From Micromonospora sp. WMMD1102 (GTDB lineage Bacteria > Actinomycetota > Actinomycetes > Mycobacteriales > Micromonosporaceae): 64,000 nucleotides of DNA. The stretch's first letter is position 1; each line of letters starts with the position of its first letter. The stretch spans positions 3,906,001 through 3,970,000 of the forward strand of contig NZ_JARUBN010000001.1 in assembly GCF_029626265.1 (NCBI RefSeq), read 5' to 3'. Below the pieces are notes generated by a model. It was not told where the DNA came from and did not search any database. It worked only from the letters and a program-made list of their open reading frames with translations. Positions 19,419-28,424 of the stretch are shown in pieces. The position numbers were made by a program, and so were the translations under genes.

Positions 19419-19537
19419 TCCACGAGTTGCTGGGCGAACTCCCGCTCCGCCGACGTCGGCTGCGGAAGTTGAGCAGCAGTCGCTTTCTTGTCTGCCAAGA
19501 CGTGGTCCTTCTCGGACAGGATCGACGTCCTGTCCAA
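19409..19537 (-). pseudogene. IS256-family transposase, N-terminal fragment
   Basis: From the ATG at 19537 the minus strand reads ILSEKDHVLADKKATAA then SAEREFAQQLVERAK, typical of the first 40 residues of actinobacterial IS256-type transposases. The reading ends at the junction with the integrase-core remnant. Only this N-terminal scrap remains; it differs from the complete IS256-type element at 20616-21989. Confidence 0.45.
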
Positions 19538-19593
19538 CGGACCACACCCAGGTCAACACGGAAATCTGCGCAGTCCCACCGACAGCCTGTAGT

Positions 19594-19633
19594 ATCAGCG
19601 CATGCGCACTCTAAAGTGCGCGCTGGTGCTGAT
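19594..19633. terminator. Long imperfect hairpin downstream of the recombinase gene
   Basis: Outer arms ATCAGC (19594-19599) and GCTGAT (19628-19633) enclose perfect inner arms GCGCAC (19604-19609) and GTGCGC (19616-19621) with a six-base loop. It lies just past the stop of the minus-strand recombinase gene and could act as its terminator or be part of an attachment site. Confidence 0.4.
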
Positions 19634-19636
19634 CGT

Positions 19637-19661
19637 GGGGGTTCAACTCCCCCCTCGGACA
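19637..19661 (+). other. 3' end of a tRNA gene (T-arm plus acceptor strand), likely att remnant
   Basis: GGGGG, loop TTCAACT, CCCCC, then CTCGGAC and a discriminator A reproduce exactly the T-arm and 3' acceptor strand of a tRNA lacking CCA, of the type seen in some actinobacterial tRNA-Leu. The upstream 85 bases do not fold into the rest of a tRNA. A tRNA 3' end without its 5' part is the usual footprint of site-specific integration. It lies at and partly inside the end of the recombinase reading frame. Confidence 0.5.
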
Positions 19662-20613
19662 CGAACCGAATCCCAACGGTGCGTGGCAAGATCCACATCT
19701 GCCCGCACCGTTTGCGCGTTCGGGTAGTAGGTCAGACGCAGCCCGAGGCTGCGGTAGACCTCCATCTTGTGTTCGGGTTCGGCGTCTCGCACGGCGGTGA
19801 CGAGGTCGCCGAGTTCCTCGACGATCGTGGTGATCTCCTCTTCGGTGAGGTGTCCGGTGGTGTCTGGAACCCCGGATGCGGTTACTGCCCGCTCCTGTTG
19901 CTCGGCGAGCTGCCGTTCGGCCTGGGTTTCGGCGATCCATCCGGCGACCACGGCTGGGTCCGCGCCCGCTTCCAGGGCCGCCCGGTAGCGGGCCAGCTTC
20001 GCGTCGCAGTCGGCCACCGTCGGTCCAACCGGCGTTGCCGAAGCCGTGGCGGGTGCACCGAGGGCGAGTTGGTCGACGAGTTTGGCGATGGTGTGGCGGC
20101 GCTGCAGCGGTCCGAACTCCTGAACCAGCCAGGTGTCCAACGGAGTGATCAACGCCTCCTCGCGCATGATCACGTTACGCGGATGGTCGACCTTGTTGAC
20201 AAGTGCGTACTCCTGGGGGAATCGGCAGCGGTAGTAGGCGACGCCGTGGGAGTGCTGACCCTGAATCTTCCGCCCGCAAACGCCGCACGAGACCAGGCTC
20301 TTGAAGACGTACGGGTGGCGGGATCGGTGCGCCCGCTTCGGCGCGGTAGCCGTACGAGCCCGCCTGGTCATCAGCTGCTGGACACGCTCGAAGTCCGCCT
20401 CGTCGACCAGCGGATCATGAACGATGTCCTTGGAGACCAGCCACTGATCGCGGCCGTTCCACCTCATGACCGCGATGTGACCGAGGGCGACATCGTCAAC
20501 GTCGAGCAGCACCTCGTCGGTGCGCTGTTTGTTCCAGACCTGCCGGCCGGTGTACCGAGGGTTCGTCAAGATCACCCGGATCGCGGTCTTGGACCATGCT
20601 AGCCCGTCACGGT
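19643..20613 (-). pseudogene. Large serine recombinase, C-terminal part
   Basis: From the IS boundary the frame reads AIRVILTNPRYTGRQVWNKQ (recombinase domain), a zinc-ribbon-like CGVCGRKIQG with YYRC, and a coiled-coil C-terminal half ending in WDSVRVRGGS and a stop at 19643. This matches the zinc-ribbon/coiled-coil half of large serine integrases. The catalytic N-terminal resolvase domain and the first part of the recombinase domain are missing: an IS256-type element abuts at 20616 and the sequence beyond that element (21990 on) does not resume the gene. It is therefore inactive. Confidence 0.8.
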
Positions 20614-20615
20614 GG

Positions 20616-21989
20616 GGGACTGTACAAATAACGGCTGATCGACCGATCAAGGGAGAGACGCCAGATGACAACCGAGATCACCTCGGGGCAGGAGCCGGCC
20701 GCGAGGCCGGCGGATGCGGTCACGGATGAGTAGTTGATCGCGATGCTGGTCGATCGGGCTCGTGGTGACGGGCTGAAGCTGACCGGTGAGGGTGGGCTGT
20801 TGCAGCAGCTCACCAAGCGGGTTTTGGAGTCGGCGTTGGACGGTGAGATCACCGATCACGTCGGCTATGACAAGCGCGACCCTGCTGGTCGTGGCAGTGG
20901 GAACACTCGTAACGGTAGCCGGACCAAGACCGTGCTCACCGACGTCGGGCCGGTCGAGGTCCGCGTTCCGCGAGACGCGGCGGGCACGTTCGAGCCGCAG
21001 ATCGTGCGCAAACGGCAACGCCGCCTGACCGGCGTCGACGACATGGTCCTGTCGTTGTCGGCCAAGGGGTTGACCCACGGCGAAATTGCCGCGCACCTGG
21101 CCGAGGTTTACGGGGCTGAGGTGTCCAAGCAGACCATCTCCACCATCACCGACAAGGTCATGGACGGCATGGCCGAGTGGCAGAACCGGCCCCTCGACAG
21201 GGTCTACCCGGTCGTGTTCATCGACGCCATCAACGTCAAGATCCGCGATGGGCAGGGCGCGAACCGGCCGATCTACCTCGCGATGGCGGTCACCGTTGAC
21301 GGACACCGCGACATCCTCGGTATCTGGGCCGGTGACGGCGGCGAGGGCGCCAAGCACTGGCTGCACGTGCTGACGGAGCTGAAGAACCGCGGCGTCGCCG
21401 ACGTGCTGATGCTTGTCTGTGACGGGCTCGAGGGCCTGCCCGAGGCGGTGGAGACCGTGTGGCCGCGCACAATCGTGCAGACGTGCGTGGTGCATCTGCT
21501 GCGCAACTCGTTCCGCTACGCGGCGAGGCAGGACTGGGACAAGATCGCCAAAGCGCTCAAGCCCGTCTACACCGCGCCGACGGAGGACGCCGCGACCGAA
21601 CGGTTCCTCGAGTTCGCCGAGGCGTGGGGCCGCAAGTATCCGGCGATCGTGAAGCTGTGGGAGAACGCCTGGGCCGAGTTCGTGCCCTTCCTCGCCTTCG
21701 ACGTCGAGATCCGCAAGGTCATCTGCTCCACCAACGCGATCGAGTCGGTCAACGCCCGCATCCGCAAGGCCGTGCGAGCTCGCGGCCACTTCCCCAACGA
21801 GCAAGCCGCCTTGAAGTGTGTCTACATGGCCTTGATGAGCCTCGACCCGACCGGCACCGGGCGCCGGCGCTGGACCATGCGCTGGAAAGCACCCCTGAAC
21901 GCCTTCCAGATCGCCTTCGAGGGCCGGCTCACCCCGGCCAACAACTGACCACCTCAACAACCAAGATCAGCCGTTCACTTGACACTCCC
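20616..21989 (+). mobile_element. IS256-family insertion sequence (1,374 bp)
   Basis: The left end starts GGGACTGTACAAATAACGGC and the right end, read inward, starts GGGAGTGTCAAGTGAACGGC; they share most of 25 bases including a perfect AACGGCTGATC. The 8-bp flanks differ (CACGGTGG against GACTGTTT), so there is no target duplication. That fits a deletion or rearrangement that removed the other half of the recombinase gene. Confidence 0.85.
20734..21948 (+). CDS. IS256-family transposase with an early stop codon
   Basis: Normal reading would begin at the ATG at 20665 (MTTEITSGQEP) but codon 23 is TAG at 20731-20733, followed at once by LIAMLVDRA. From the TTG at 20734 or the ATG at 20743 the frame is open for about 400 codons. 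Family features: LTKRVLESALDGEITDHVGY, PVVFIDAINVKIRD with the first catalytic Asp, ILGIWAGDGGEGAKHW, DGLEGLPEA with the second Asp, and STNAIESVNARIRKAV with the Glu. Family members usually have a Gln (CAG) where the TAG now stands, so a single C-to-T change is likely. Whether the shortened protein still transposes is unknown. Confidence 0.75.
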   Translation: MIAMLVDRARGDGLKLTGEGGLLQQLTKRVLESALDGEITDHVGYDKRDPAGRGSGNTRNGSRTKTVLTDVGPVEVRVPRDAAGTFEPQIVRKRQRRLTGVDDMVLSLSAKGLTHGEIAAHLAEVYGAEVSKQTISTITDKVMDGMAEWQNRPLDRVYPVVFIDAINVKIRDGQGANRPIYLAMAVTVDGHRDILGIWAGDGGEGAKHWLHVLTELKNRGVADVLMLVCDGLEGLPEAVETVWPRTIVQTCVVHLLRNSFRYAARQDWDKIAKALKPVYTAPTEDAATERFLEFAEAWGRKYPAIVKLWENAWAEFVPFLAFDVEIRKVICSTNAIESVNARIRKAVRARGHFPNEQAALKCVYMALMSLDPTGTGRRRWTMRWKAPLNAFQIAFEGRLTPANN

Positions 21990-22038
21990 GACTGTTTGGA
22001 TCCTGACCAGGCCAGACACGCAAGTTGACGGCATTGGG

Positions 22039-23388
22039 CTATAGCCGAGCGGCGTCGAGCTTGGCCAGGAACGTCGGCCGACGCTTGTGTTCTGCGCGTA
22101 ACGCTCGCAGGTAGGCGTCGAACTGCGCGGTTTCGCTGGTGGCCGTGTACGCCTCCCGTAGGCTGCGCAGCAGCGTGATCGCCTTGTCGTAGCGGCGTTT
22201 GTCGTACGAGTCCAGCAGTTGGGCGTCGATGAGCGCCCGATAGGGTTCCCGCACCTCGGCCGGGTGGGTCCGTCGCCGTAACTCCAGCAGATCGACGCGT
22301 TGCCGGGTGGGCAACTCGTCCAGGCGCGCCAGCCCGGTGTGCCACGCCTCGTCGTCACGACCGGCCAGCACCAGCACGTCGATCAGATCGGGCAGGTAAC
22401 CCTCCTGCCGTGCGGCGCGGTCACGCACCACCGCCAACGCCCACTCGGTGTGCGCGGCATCCCGGTCGGTCTCGGCCACCGTCGCCAGCAGCGACCGGAA
22501 GTTGTCGATCGCCGGCTGGCCATCGAACGCCGCCCGGCGTTCGGCCACCGCCGCCCCGGGTTCACCAGTCTCGATCAGCAGCCGCACCAGCAGGTCGCGT
22601 AGCTTCACCGACTGGTAGCCGGACGGATACTCAACAAGCCCGCGTCGAGCCCAGTTGATCGCCTCGGCGAGCCGGTGCGCCTGCGCCAGTACCCGTACGA
22701 TCCGCCCGTACTGGTCGGCGCTGACCAGGTGCTCCGCCAGCACCCGCACGTGGCGGTCCACGTCGCCGGAGACCTCGGCCAACTGCTCCCGCAGGTACCG
22801 CACCGCCCACTGCTGATGCCAGTTATCGGGGTCGGCCGCGGCGGCACGCTCGTCGACCAACCGTGCCATCTCGGTCAGGCCCTTCGCCCCCAACGCCGGT
22901 GCCCACTCGCGCAGCACCACGTCCGGCCAGCCGGGACCATCGCACACCAGCTTCACCAGCCACCCTGCCAGCCCAGCGGGCCGAGGCGGCGCGGCCCGGC
23001 ACGCCCGGGCGTACACCTCCATCAGGTTCGTCAGATCGTTGCCGAGCACCCCGGAGGAACTGTCCATGTACAACAGGGCGCTCGTCATCCGGTCGACCGC
23101 CTTGCGCAGCACGGGCACCGCGACCGCCGCCTGACCCGCGTCGACCAATCTCTGGCAGCGGTCCGCGACCTCACGCGCGGCCCGGGAGTAGGCATCCCGG
23201 CCCGCGTACGGGTCACGGCGACGATCCCGTCGCAACCGGTCCACCAGCACGGTCAGCTCTTTCGTATCCTTCGCCCTCACCGCTACATCACAGCAGAACA
23301 CACACGACAACTCGGGCAAGCCAAGCGACATAACGCGGGGCCGCGCTGCCGCCGCGACGGCACACTCACCAACCCCTCCCGCCGGCAC
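22039..23388 (-). pseudogene. SWIM-type zinc-finger protein family, C-terminal region
   Basis: The frame is open from 23388 but reads as natural protein only from about 23286: VRAKDTKELTVLVDRLRRD, DPYAGRDAYSRAAREVADR, then helical repeats (AEAINWARRGLVEYPSGYQS, EWALAVVRDRAARQEGYL, DEAWHTGLARLDELPTRQRV) ending LRALRAEHKRRPTFLAKLD. This is the C-terminal alpha-helical half that follows the SWIM zinc finger in a family of large actinobacterial proteins of unclear function. The N-terminal SWIM region is missing; upstream sequence belongs to a different gene. It may still be translated but is probably a remnant. Confidence 0.55.
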
Positions 23389-23715
23389 CCGGCGAAGCCG
23401 GCGCGGGTCCGCGACTCCCCCGCCAGAATGGTGGGCAGCGCCGCCCGAAGACAGCCGCCCGGATCACCCGCCAACAGCAACGCCAGCCCGGCCCGCCCCC
23501 GGTCACGTACCGGGGCCACCCAGCCGGCAGTGCGCAGCACCAGCAACGGCACCAACTCCCCCGCCGGCCGCTTCAGCGTCGCCCCTAACCGCTCGTTCCC
23601 GCACCCGCCCGTCGCCATGCATGCTCGCCACCACGACAGCGATCGGTCCGGCCTGTCCCGAGGCGAGCCGGGCGGCCAACCGCATGAAACCCGGTGAGTA
23701 GTACGGCGAGCGCAC
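23290..23715 (-). pseudogene. HEAT-like repeat protein, N-terminal fragment with frameshift
   Basis: From 23715 one frame reads YYSPGFMRLAARLASG, VASMHGDGRVRERAVRG and then loses sense near 23580. The neighbouring frame continues RPAGELVPLLVLRTAGWV, RDRGRAGLALLLAGDPG and RAALPTILAG. Together these match the N-terminal HEAT-like repeats of a conserved actinobacterial hypothetical protein. After about 23400 the similarity ends and the SWIM-type C-terminal region begins, so a deletion seems to have fused two genes after the frameshift. Confidence 0.45.
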
Positions 23716-23799
23716 GGTCTCGCTTGAGCCACGTCACCCCGCCTTGGTGCCCCGACCCTCGATCACAGCGCAGCGACATCGTCGTGGCCCGCTTGGTAG

Positions 23800-23831
23800 T
23801 CGCTTGCCACGAGCATCCTCGTGGCAAGCGA
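23800..23831. terminator. Perfect 14-bp inverted repeat with 4-base loop
   Basis: TCGCTTGCCACGAG (23800-23813), loop CATC, then the exact complement (23818-23831). No T-run follows and no intact gene ends here, so it may be a terminator left from a lost gene or part of a small repeat element. Confidence 0.45.
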
Positions 23832-24122
23832 CACCTGGTCGCTCTGGCCCCGGCGGCGTCGCCAGGACCTCGTGTCACCTCTGCATGGGACGGTGCGACC
23901 ACAATGGCCCAGGTAGGCTGGCCATCAGCCGAGCGGGATAGTGCCGGAAAGCCGTGGTTCCCGTTGGGAATCGGTTCGTGTCGATCCTCGGACACGATCT
24001 TGATCCCACGGTAAGGCCGTTGAACTGGCAGAACCCAGGGCAACGGCCTTAGTGAGGGTTTGGAAGGGAGACGTCGGACTCCGTGTGCGGCTGATGTTCG
24101 CGAATGCCTCGTTGGCATTAAC

Positions 24123-24565
24123 GTGCCCCGCAAGCGTCGGTATCCCTCAGATCTGACCACCGCCCAGTGGCGTCACATCGCCGGGCTGCTCCCGCCACCC
24201 CGCCCAGGCGGCCGGCCGGAAAACACTCTCGCCGGGCGGTTGCGGACGCGATCCCCTACGTCGTGCGTACCGGCTGCTCGTGGCGGCAACCCCCGGCCGA
24301 CTTCCCACCGTGGCAGACCGTCTACTGGTACTTCGTCCGATGGGAACAGGACGAGGTCACCCAGCGTATCCTTGACCACCTCCGCGAACAGCTCCGCCTC
24401 AAGCGGGGCCGCAACCCACAGCCGTCCGCCGGGATCATCGACTCCCGGAGCGTCAAGGCCGCCGACACCGTCGGCCGAGCCGGCCGAGGCTACGACACCG
24501 GCAAGAAAATCAACGGCCGGAAACGGTCATCGTCACCGACACCTTCGGCCTCGTCGTCCCAGCCA
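24123..24565 (+). pseudogene. IS5-family transposase, frameshifted remnant
   Basis: The GTG frame at 24123 reads PRKRRYPSDLTTAQWRHIAG and LLPPPRPGGRP. The next frame continues AVADAIPYVVRTGCSWRQPP, YWYFVRWEQDEV, RILDHLREQLRLK and AGIIDSRSVKAADTVG with the first catalytic Asp. A third frame then gives VIVTDTFGLVVPA before similarity ends near 24565. Two frameshifts and the loss of the C-terminal half make this a dead transposase of the IS5 group. An 11-bp inverted repeat (TAAGGCCGTTG at 24012-24022 and its complement at 24041-24051) lies just upstream. Confidence 0.72.
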
Positions 24566-24641
24566 TGCCACCAATCACCGATCTCGGCAAGTAGCCGCCG
24601 CTCTACTACGGGCGTGACCCACGGCCCGGGCTGGGAAAGGC

Positions 24642-25073
24642 ATGAGTCAACCCGATACGGCGCGCGCCGTCCTGATCGACCTCGTCGAATGCTTCCGCGA
24701 TCTCGCTGACCCAGCTCGCCGCGGAGCTCTGCCGGGCCTGCCGGCGTCGGCTCCGGATGCCGAAATCGCGCGCAGAAGGCGTTGGCCCGGTGTGCGCTCG
24801 GCGACTACGGGCAGCAGCCCAGGCCGAGGTCCGATGCGGTGGGAGAATGACGTGATCGTCCTCGACCGCACAGCGGTCGAGGAGGGCATCGTGCGGTTCG
24901 AGCCGAACATCCGCGGGTTACACGTTGTCATGGGCGGGAACTGGGTGTGGGAAGAGGTCCCGCTCGACGCCGCGGACACGGTGGACGGCGCGGCTGACCG
25001 TAGCCAGAATGGTGGGGGCCGGCGCGGCGCGTCGGTCTCCCGCTTCGAGCTAGGACCATCCGTGGACGGCCGC
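24642..25073 (+). CDS. Doubtful hypothetical ORF
   Basis: An ATG at 24642 opens a frame beginning SQPDTARAVLIDLVECFRD that stays open past the end of the oppositely oriented caspase gene. The first 20 residues look protein-like, the rest is Arg/Gly/Pro-rich. No family is recognised. It may be a short remnant; the part beyond 25151 is antisense to a convincing gene and should be ignored. Confidence 0.2.
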
Positions 25074-25150
25074 CGCAACGCCCGCCCTCCCCCGGCTCTT
25101 TCGGCATTCTCCGTCGGTGTCGACCATCCTGGCGCGGCGGCGCCGGGAGA

Positions 25151-27643
25151 CTACCCAGGCACCACCGGCGGATGCTGTCGAGCCTGGCTGTGCGTATACC
25201 AGGCGGCGATGGTGAATCCGGCCGCCACCGCTTGGAGGCACACATGCGGAATGACGTCGATCTCTGGATTGCCAGATGGTCCATCGACGCGGGATGCCAA
25301 TAGCAGTGGTCCGACGATCGCCGACAGCCGCGCTGCGGTGAGCGCCGCCGGGCGCTCGTCTCCGATCAGGGCGCTGACCATGAGGACGACGAGCAGGGTT
25401 GGCAGGTAGCCCGTGGCCCAGGCGTCCACATACGGGTAGCGTGCAGTTGCCCAAACCGCATTGATGATCAGCAGGACCGTGGCCACGGCGCCCTGCACGA
25501 CGGCCCACCGTGCGGGGCCGACAGCCCGCCAGTGCTGCGCGGTACGGACCGCGGCAACCACGAGCACGAAGGCCGGGATCAGGAGGTGTGCCCAATTTTT
25601 CCCAGGGTGAGCGACCGTTGCTGCCCCCCACTCGATGTACACACCGAGAGCGATGGCACCGGCCACCCCGACCAGCCCGTTCACGATGGTGTGCCGGAGG
25701 GTGGGACCGGGCAACAGGCCCAGCACCAGCGTGCCCACGATCAGGCATACGGCGGTGACGAGCATGACAAATCCGCCATCGTTGTCGTGGTCTATCCATA
25801 CTTTATTGATGGTGGCGAGCATGCCCACCAAGACCGAGACCAGGCCAAAAGCAACTCCCTGAGCAATTGTCCGCTCTCGACGTTCGGCCGGGGCGAACGC
25901 GCCGATCAGCACCACGCCCGCCAGCAACCACAGGCACAACGTGGCGGAGTACGGCAGCTCCGCAAAGTCAAGGCTCTGTTCAGCGCGAAGAAGTCCTCCG
26001 TGCGGACCAACGTAACGTATCTGCATGTTAGACGAGAAGCCTGCGCCGAGCAGAGCTACCGAGAGCATGGCGAGGACCCGCACGGCCAGTTTACGAAACG
26101 CTGGGCTGACCCCCAGGCGGGCGGCGACGGCCGACGGGAACGGCCGGCGTCGGTCAGTGGACTGGTCCGACTCCTCACTCTTTGGATGCCGGACAGCTGA
26201 TGCGTGCGTGGGTGCCGCCGTCACCGCCTGACGGCTGTCGACATCGCCGGACCTCGGCGCAGGCGCGACAGAGGCACCATCAACGGTTGCGGCAGCGGTA
26301 ACACCGAGGGCCACCGCCGCGGCGGAGGAGACCATGCGGCTGTCGTCGTCGGCGAGTTGCCGCAGCGAGAGCCGGGCGGCGAGGGCGAGTCCCTCGTGTC
26401 GGCTCGCCTGCAACCGGACGAGTTCGCCGACAGCGCCCGCCCGCATGCCACTGAGCGGGTGATCGATGGCCTCCCGCAGTTCGGGCGGCAGGGGCGCGGG
26501 GATGGTGACGGGTTTGCTGCGCCGAGCGATGTGCAGGTCGCCTTGCAGATCGAAGGTCCACTTCCCCGGCGTCTGGTTCGGCGTGGACAGCCGCACCCGC
26601 TCGTACACGTAGTCGTAGAGCTCATCAAGGCCGATGTACCCGTCCTGGTCGCGATCCGCGTCGCCGGTATCCAGCCCTTCCACCAGCGCGCCGGTGAAGA
26701 CCGATGGACCGCTCTCGCGCGCGTCCGCGAGTTCCTGCCCCTCGAAGGCGTACTCCATGGCGCTGGAGGCCGTAATAACGGCCCGGCCCCGGCCGCCGAA
26801 CTGCTCCTCCACGCCGATCCCGCCACCTGCCCGGGCGACCATTCCACGCCCGAATGCTCCGGCATAACAGCAGTCGAGCAGTAAGACGATGCGTCTGGAA
26901 CGACTGCGGTTCATCCGCCGATTAACGAAGTCGGCTGCGACCGCCGTCGCCCCCAACCGGCGCAGTTTGGTGGCGGCGGCGGCGAAAAACAGGTCGCCAC
27001 CCTCGTCCTTGACCCCGTGACCGGAGAAGTACAGCAGGAGCACATCATTCGCGCTACGGTCGGCGAAGAAGTCCTCTACCGCCTCGTTGATGACCGGCGC
27101 AGACTCGTTGAGCACGGTCTGTACCTCGAACCCGCCGATCTGCGGATCCCGCAGCACCCGCGCCAGTTGGTCGGCGTCGTGCGCGGGTGCGCGCAGCCGA
27201 CGCAGCCCCGGATCCTGATAGTCGTAGCTCGCGATGACCAGCGCGTGGCGGGCAGCCACCGGTTCCGGACGACCGGTGTCATGGCGCCGCAACCAGGTGT
27301 CCGTGACCCGGCGCTGCTCCTCTGACGGCAGCCCCGACAACTCAAGCACGTCGCCGTCCACCTCGAGCTTGACCGACCCTTGCCGACGTTGACCCAACCA
27401 GTGCACAGTCGCGCTGACGATCGCGGCAAGCACCGCCGACTGCGAGGCTGTGACGACCAGGGTGCCCAGTGCGGCGAGTTCCACAGACTTCGCCCCCGGC
27501 GGCGCTTCACCGGCCGGCATCCCGTTGACGGCAACGTCAAGGTTTGACAACTCGTCTCGCAACCCCTGGGTCAGGTCCTCAAGCTGCCGCCCGTCGGCCT
27601 CGGCGTCGCTGACCCGAACCGTGATCCTCATCGGCTCGTTCAT
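25151..27643 (-). CDS. EACC1-caspase-transmembrane protein
   Basis: About 830 codons; the ATG at 27643 is preferred because AAGGG lies nine bases upstream (ATG at 27652 is possible). Numbering from 27652: residues 8-125 resemble the effector-associated constant component EACC1 (RITVRVSDAEADGRQLEDL, hydrophobic helix, VKLEVDGDVLELSGLP). Residues 132-375 are a C14 caspase-like domain with YFSGHG (His212) and LLLDCCYAGAF (Cys262 probable nucleophile), followed by an EF-hand-like DADRDQDGYIGLDELYDYV. A linker leads to about seven or eight hydrophobic segments between residues 525 and 815. EACC1 domains are known from Aravind-group work on NTP-dependent conflict systems as adaptors that tether effectors. 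Here the effector is fused to a membrane region, suggesting proteolysis-triggered membrane attack or signalling (inference). No partner gene is adjacent. Confidence 0.8.
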   Translation of the reverse strand: MNEPMRITVRVSDAEADGRQLEDLTQGLRDELSNLDVAVNGMPAGEAPPGAKSVELAALGTLVVTASQSAVLAAIVSATVHWLGQRRQGSVKLEVDGDVLELSGLPSEEQRRVTDTWLRRHDTGRPEPVAARHALVIASYDYQDPGLRRLRAPAHDADQLARVLRDPQIGGFEVQTVLNESAPVINEAVEDFFADRSANDVLLLYFSGHGVKDEGGDLFFAAAATKLRRLGATAVAADFVNRRMNRSRSRRIVLLLDCCYAGAFGRGMVARAGGGIGVEEQFGGRGRAVITASSAMEYAFEGQELADARESGPSVFTGALVEGLDTGDADRDQDGYIGLDELYDYVYERVRLSTPNQTPGKWTFDLQGDLHIARRSKPVTIPAPLPPELREAIDHPLSGMRAGAVGELVRLQASRHEGLALAARLSLRQLADDDSRMVSSAAAVALGVTAAATVDGASVAPAPRSGDVDSRQAVTAAPTHASAVRHPKSEESDQSTDRRRPFPSAVAARLGVSPAFRKLAVRVLAMLSVALLGAGFSSNMQIRYVGPHGGLLRAEQSLDFAELPYSATLCLWLLAGVVLIGAFAPAERRERTIAQGVAFGLVSVLVGMLATINKVWIDHDNDGGFVMLVTAVCLIVGTLVLGLLPGPTLRHTIVNGLVGVAGAIALGVYIEWGAATVAHPGKNWAHLLIPAFVLVVAAVRTAQHWRAVGPARWAVVQGAVATVLLIINAVWATARYPYVDAWATGYLPTLLVVLMVSALIGDERPAALTAARLSAIVGPLLLASRVDGPSGNPEIDVIPHVCLQAVAAGFTIAAWYTHSQARQHPPVVPG

Positions 27644-27652
27644 TCTGAGCAT

Positions 27653-28344
27653 CCCTTCCCGACATCACGAGGACGGCGCGGCCGTCATCGTAGGAGTTTA
27701 TTGGGAATGGCGAAAGAACGTATGCGGATAGCTGACACGTTGCCGACCGACTGGGTCGGAGCAGCAGATGATCCGCGACCGAAAGCGAGCGATGTTCGGT
27801 CCAGTTCCGGGTATCTGCGGAGCCGACCGGAAGGACGCCCTGTGAATGATATTCGCGAGTTACCCCGGGATGTGGTCATGGTCCTAAAAAAAGTCGAGAG
27901 GTGATTCCGCGCAGGGGCACCGGTCGGCCGTTGCCGCGGGCGCGGTGCTGGTTGACTACGGCGATGTTCGTACTGCGGCGCGCGTTGGCTGGCACGGAAG
28001 GACGGACAATCGCGGGAGGCCGGGCGCGTGTTGACCTTCGCTACGATCTCAAGATCAACGATGTTCCCGGCGGGAACACGAGTGGCAACAGGGAGCCACT
28101 ACCCGCCACAGAGGACTACGGCTAAACACATCCTGACCAGGTAGAATTGACCTATCCCCAGGTCAGCGGCACGGACCGTGGGGGGTTGAAGTCTCGGACA
28201 CGACCGGGAACCGGAACCCGGTGAACGCCGACTTCGGCGGCGACCAAGGACGACCACTCGCTGGCCTCACCCGTCAGGCCTGCCTCAGCTCACGACCACC
28301 GGCAACGCAACAGCGCCGGCTCTGTTGTCCACGGGCGCACCATA
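27653..28344. other. Intergenic stretch with a degenerate att-like sequence
   Basis: About 690 bases without a recognised gene. Between 28180 and 28203 a sequence resembles the tRNA 3' end at 19637-19661: GGGGGTT, a shortened arm, then CTCGGACACGA, the last 11 bases being identical in both places. Short open frames here show no family resemblance. Confidence 0.35.
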
Positions 28345-28372
28345 GCCGGCCCGGCCAGGCGGCCGGGCCGGC
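28345..28372. terminator. GC-rich terminator hairpin after the esterase gene
   Basis: GCCGGCCCGGCC (28345-28356), loop AGGC, then the exact complement (28361-28372): a 12-bp stem about 50 bases past the esterase stop on the minus strand. T-run is lacking, as is common in high-GC actinobacteria. Confidence 0.7.
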
Positions 28373-28424
28373 GTGCTAACGGTGGGTTGGACCGGCTCGT
28401 CCTTCGTCGAGCCGGTCACGGTCG

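Noticed and set aside
19573..19661. A complete tRNA gene ending at 19661
   Set aside because: Only the T-arm and acceptor 3' strand fit. The candidate 5' strand GTCCCAC pairs at five of seven positions, the hairpin in the anticodon place has a six-base loop, and no D-arm forms.
27701..28125. Short plus-strand ORFs upstream of the caspase gene as a partner or antitoxin
   Set aside because: Their products have no conserved features and poor ribosome-binding sites; nothing supports translation.
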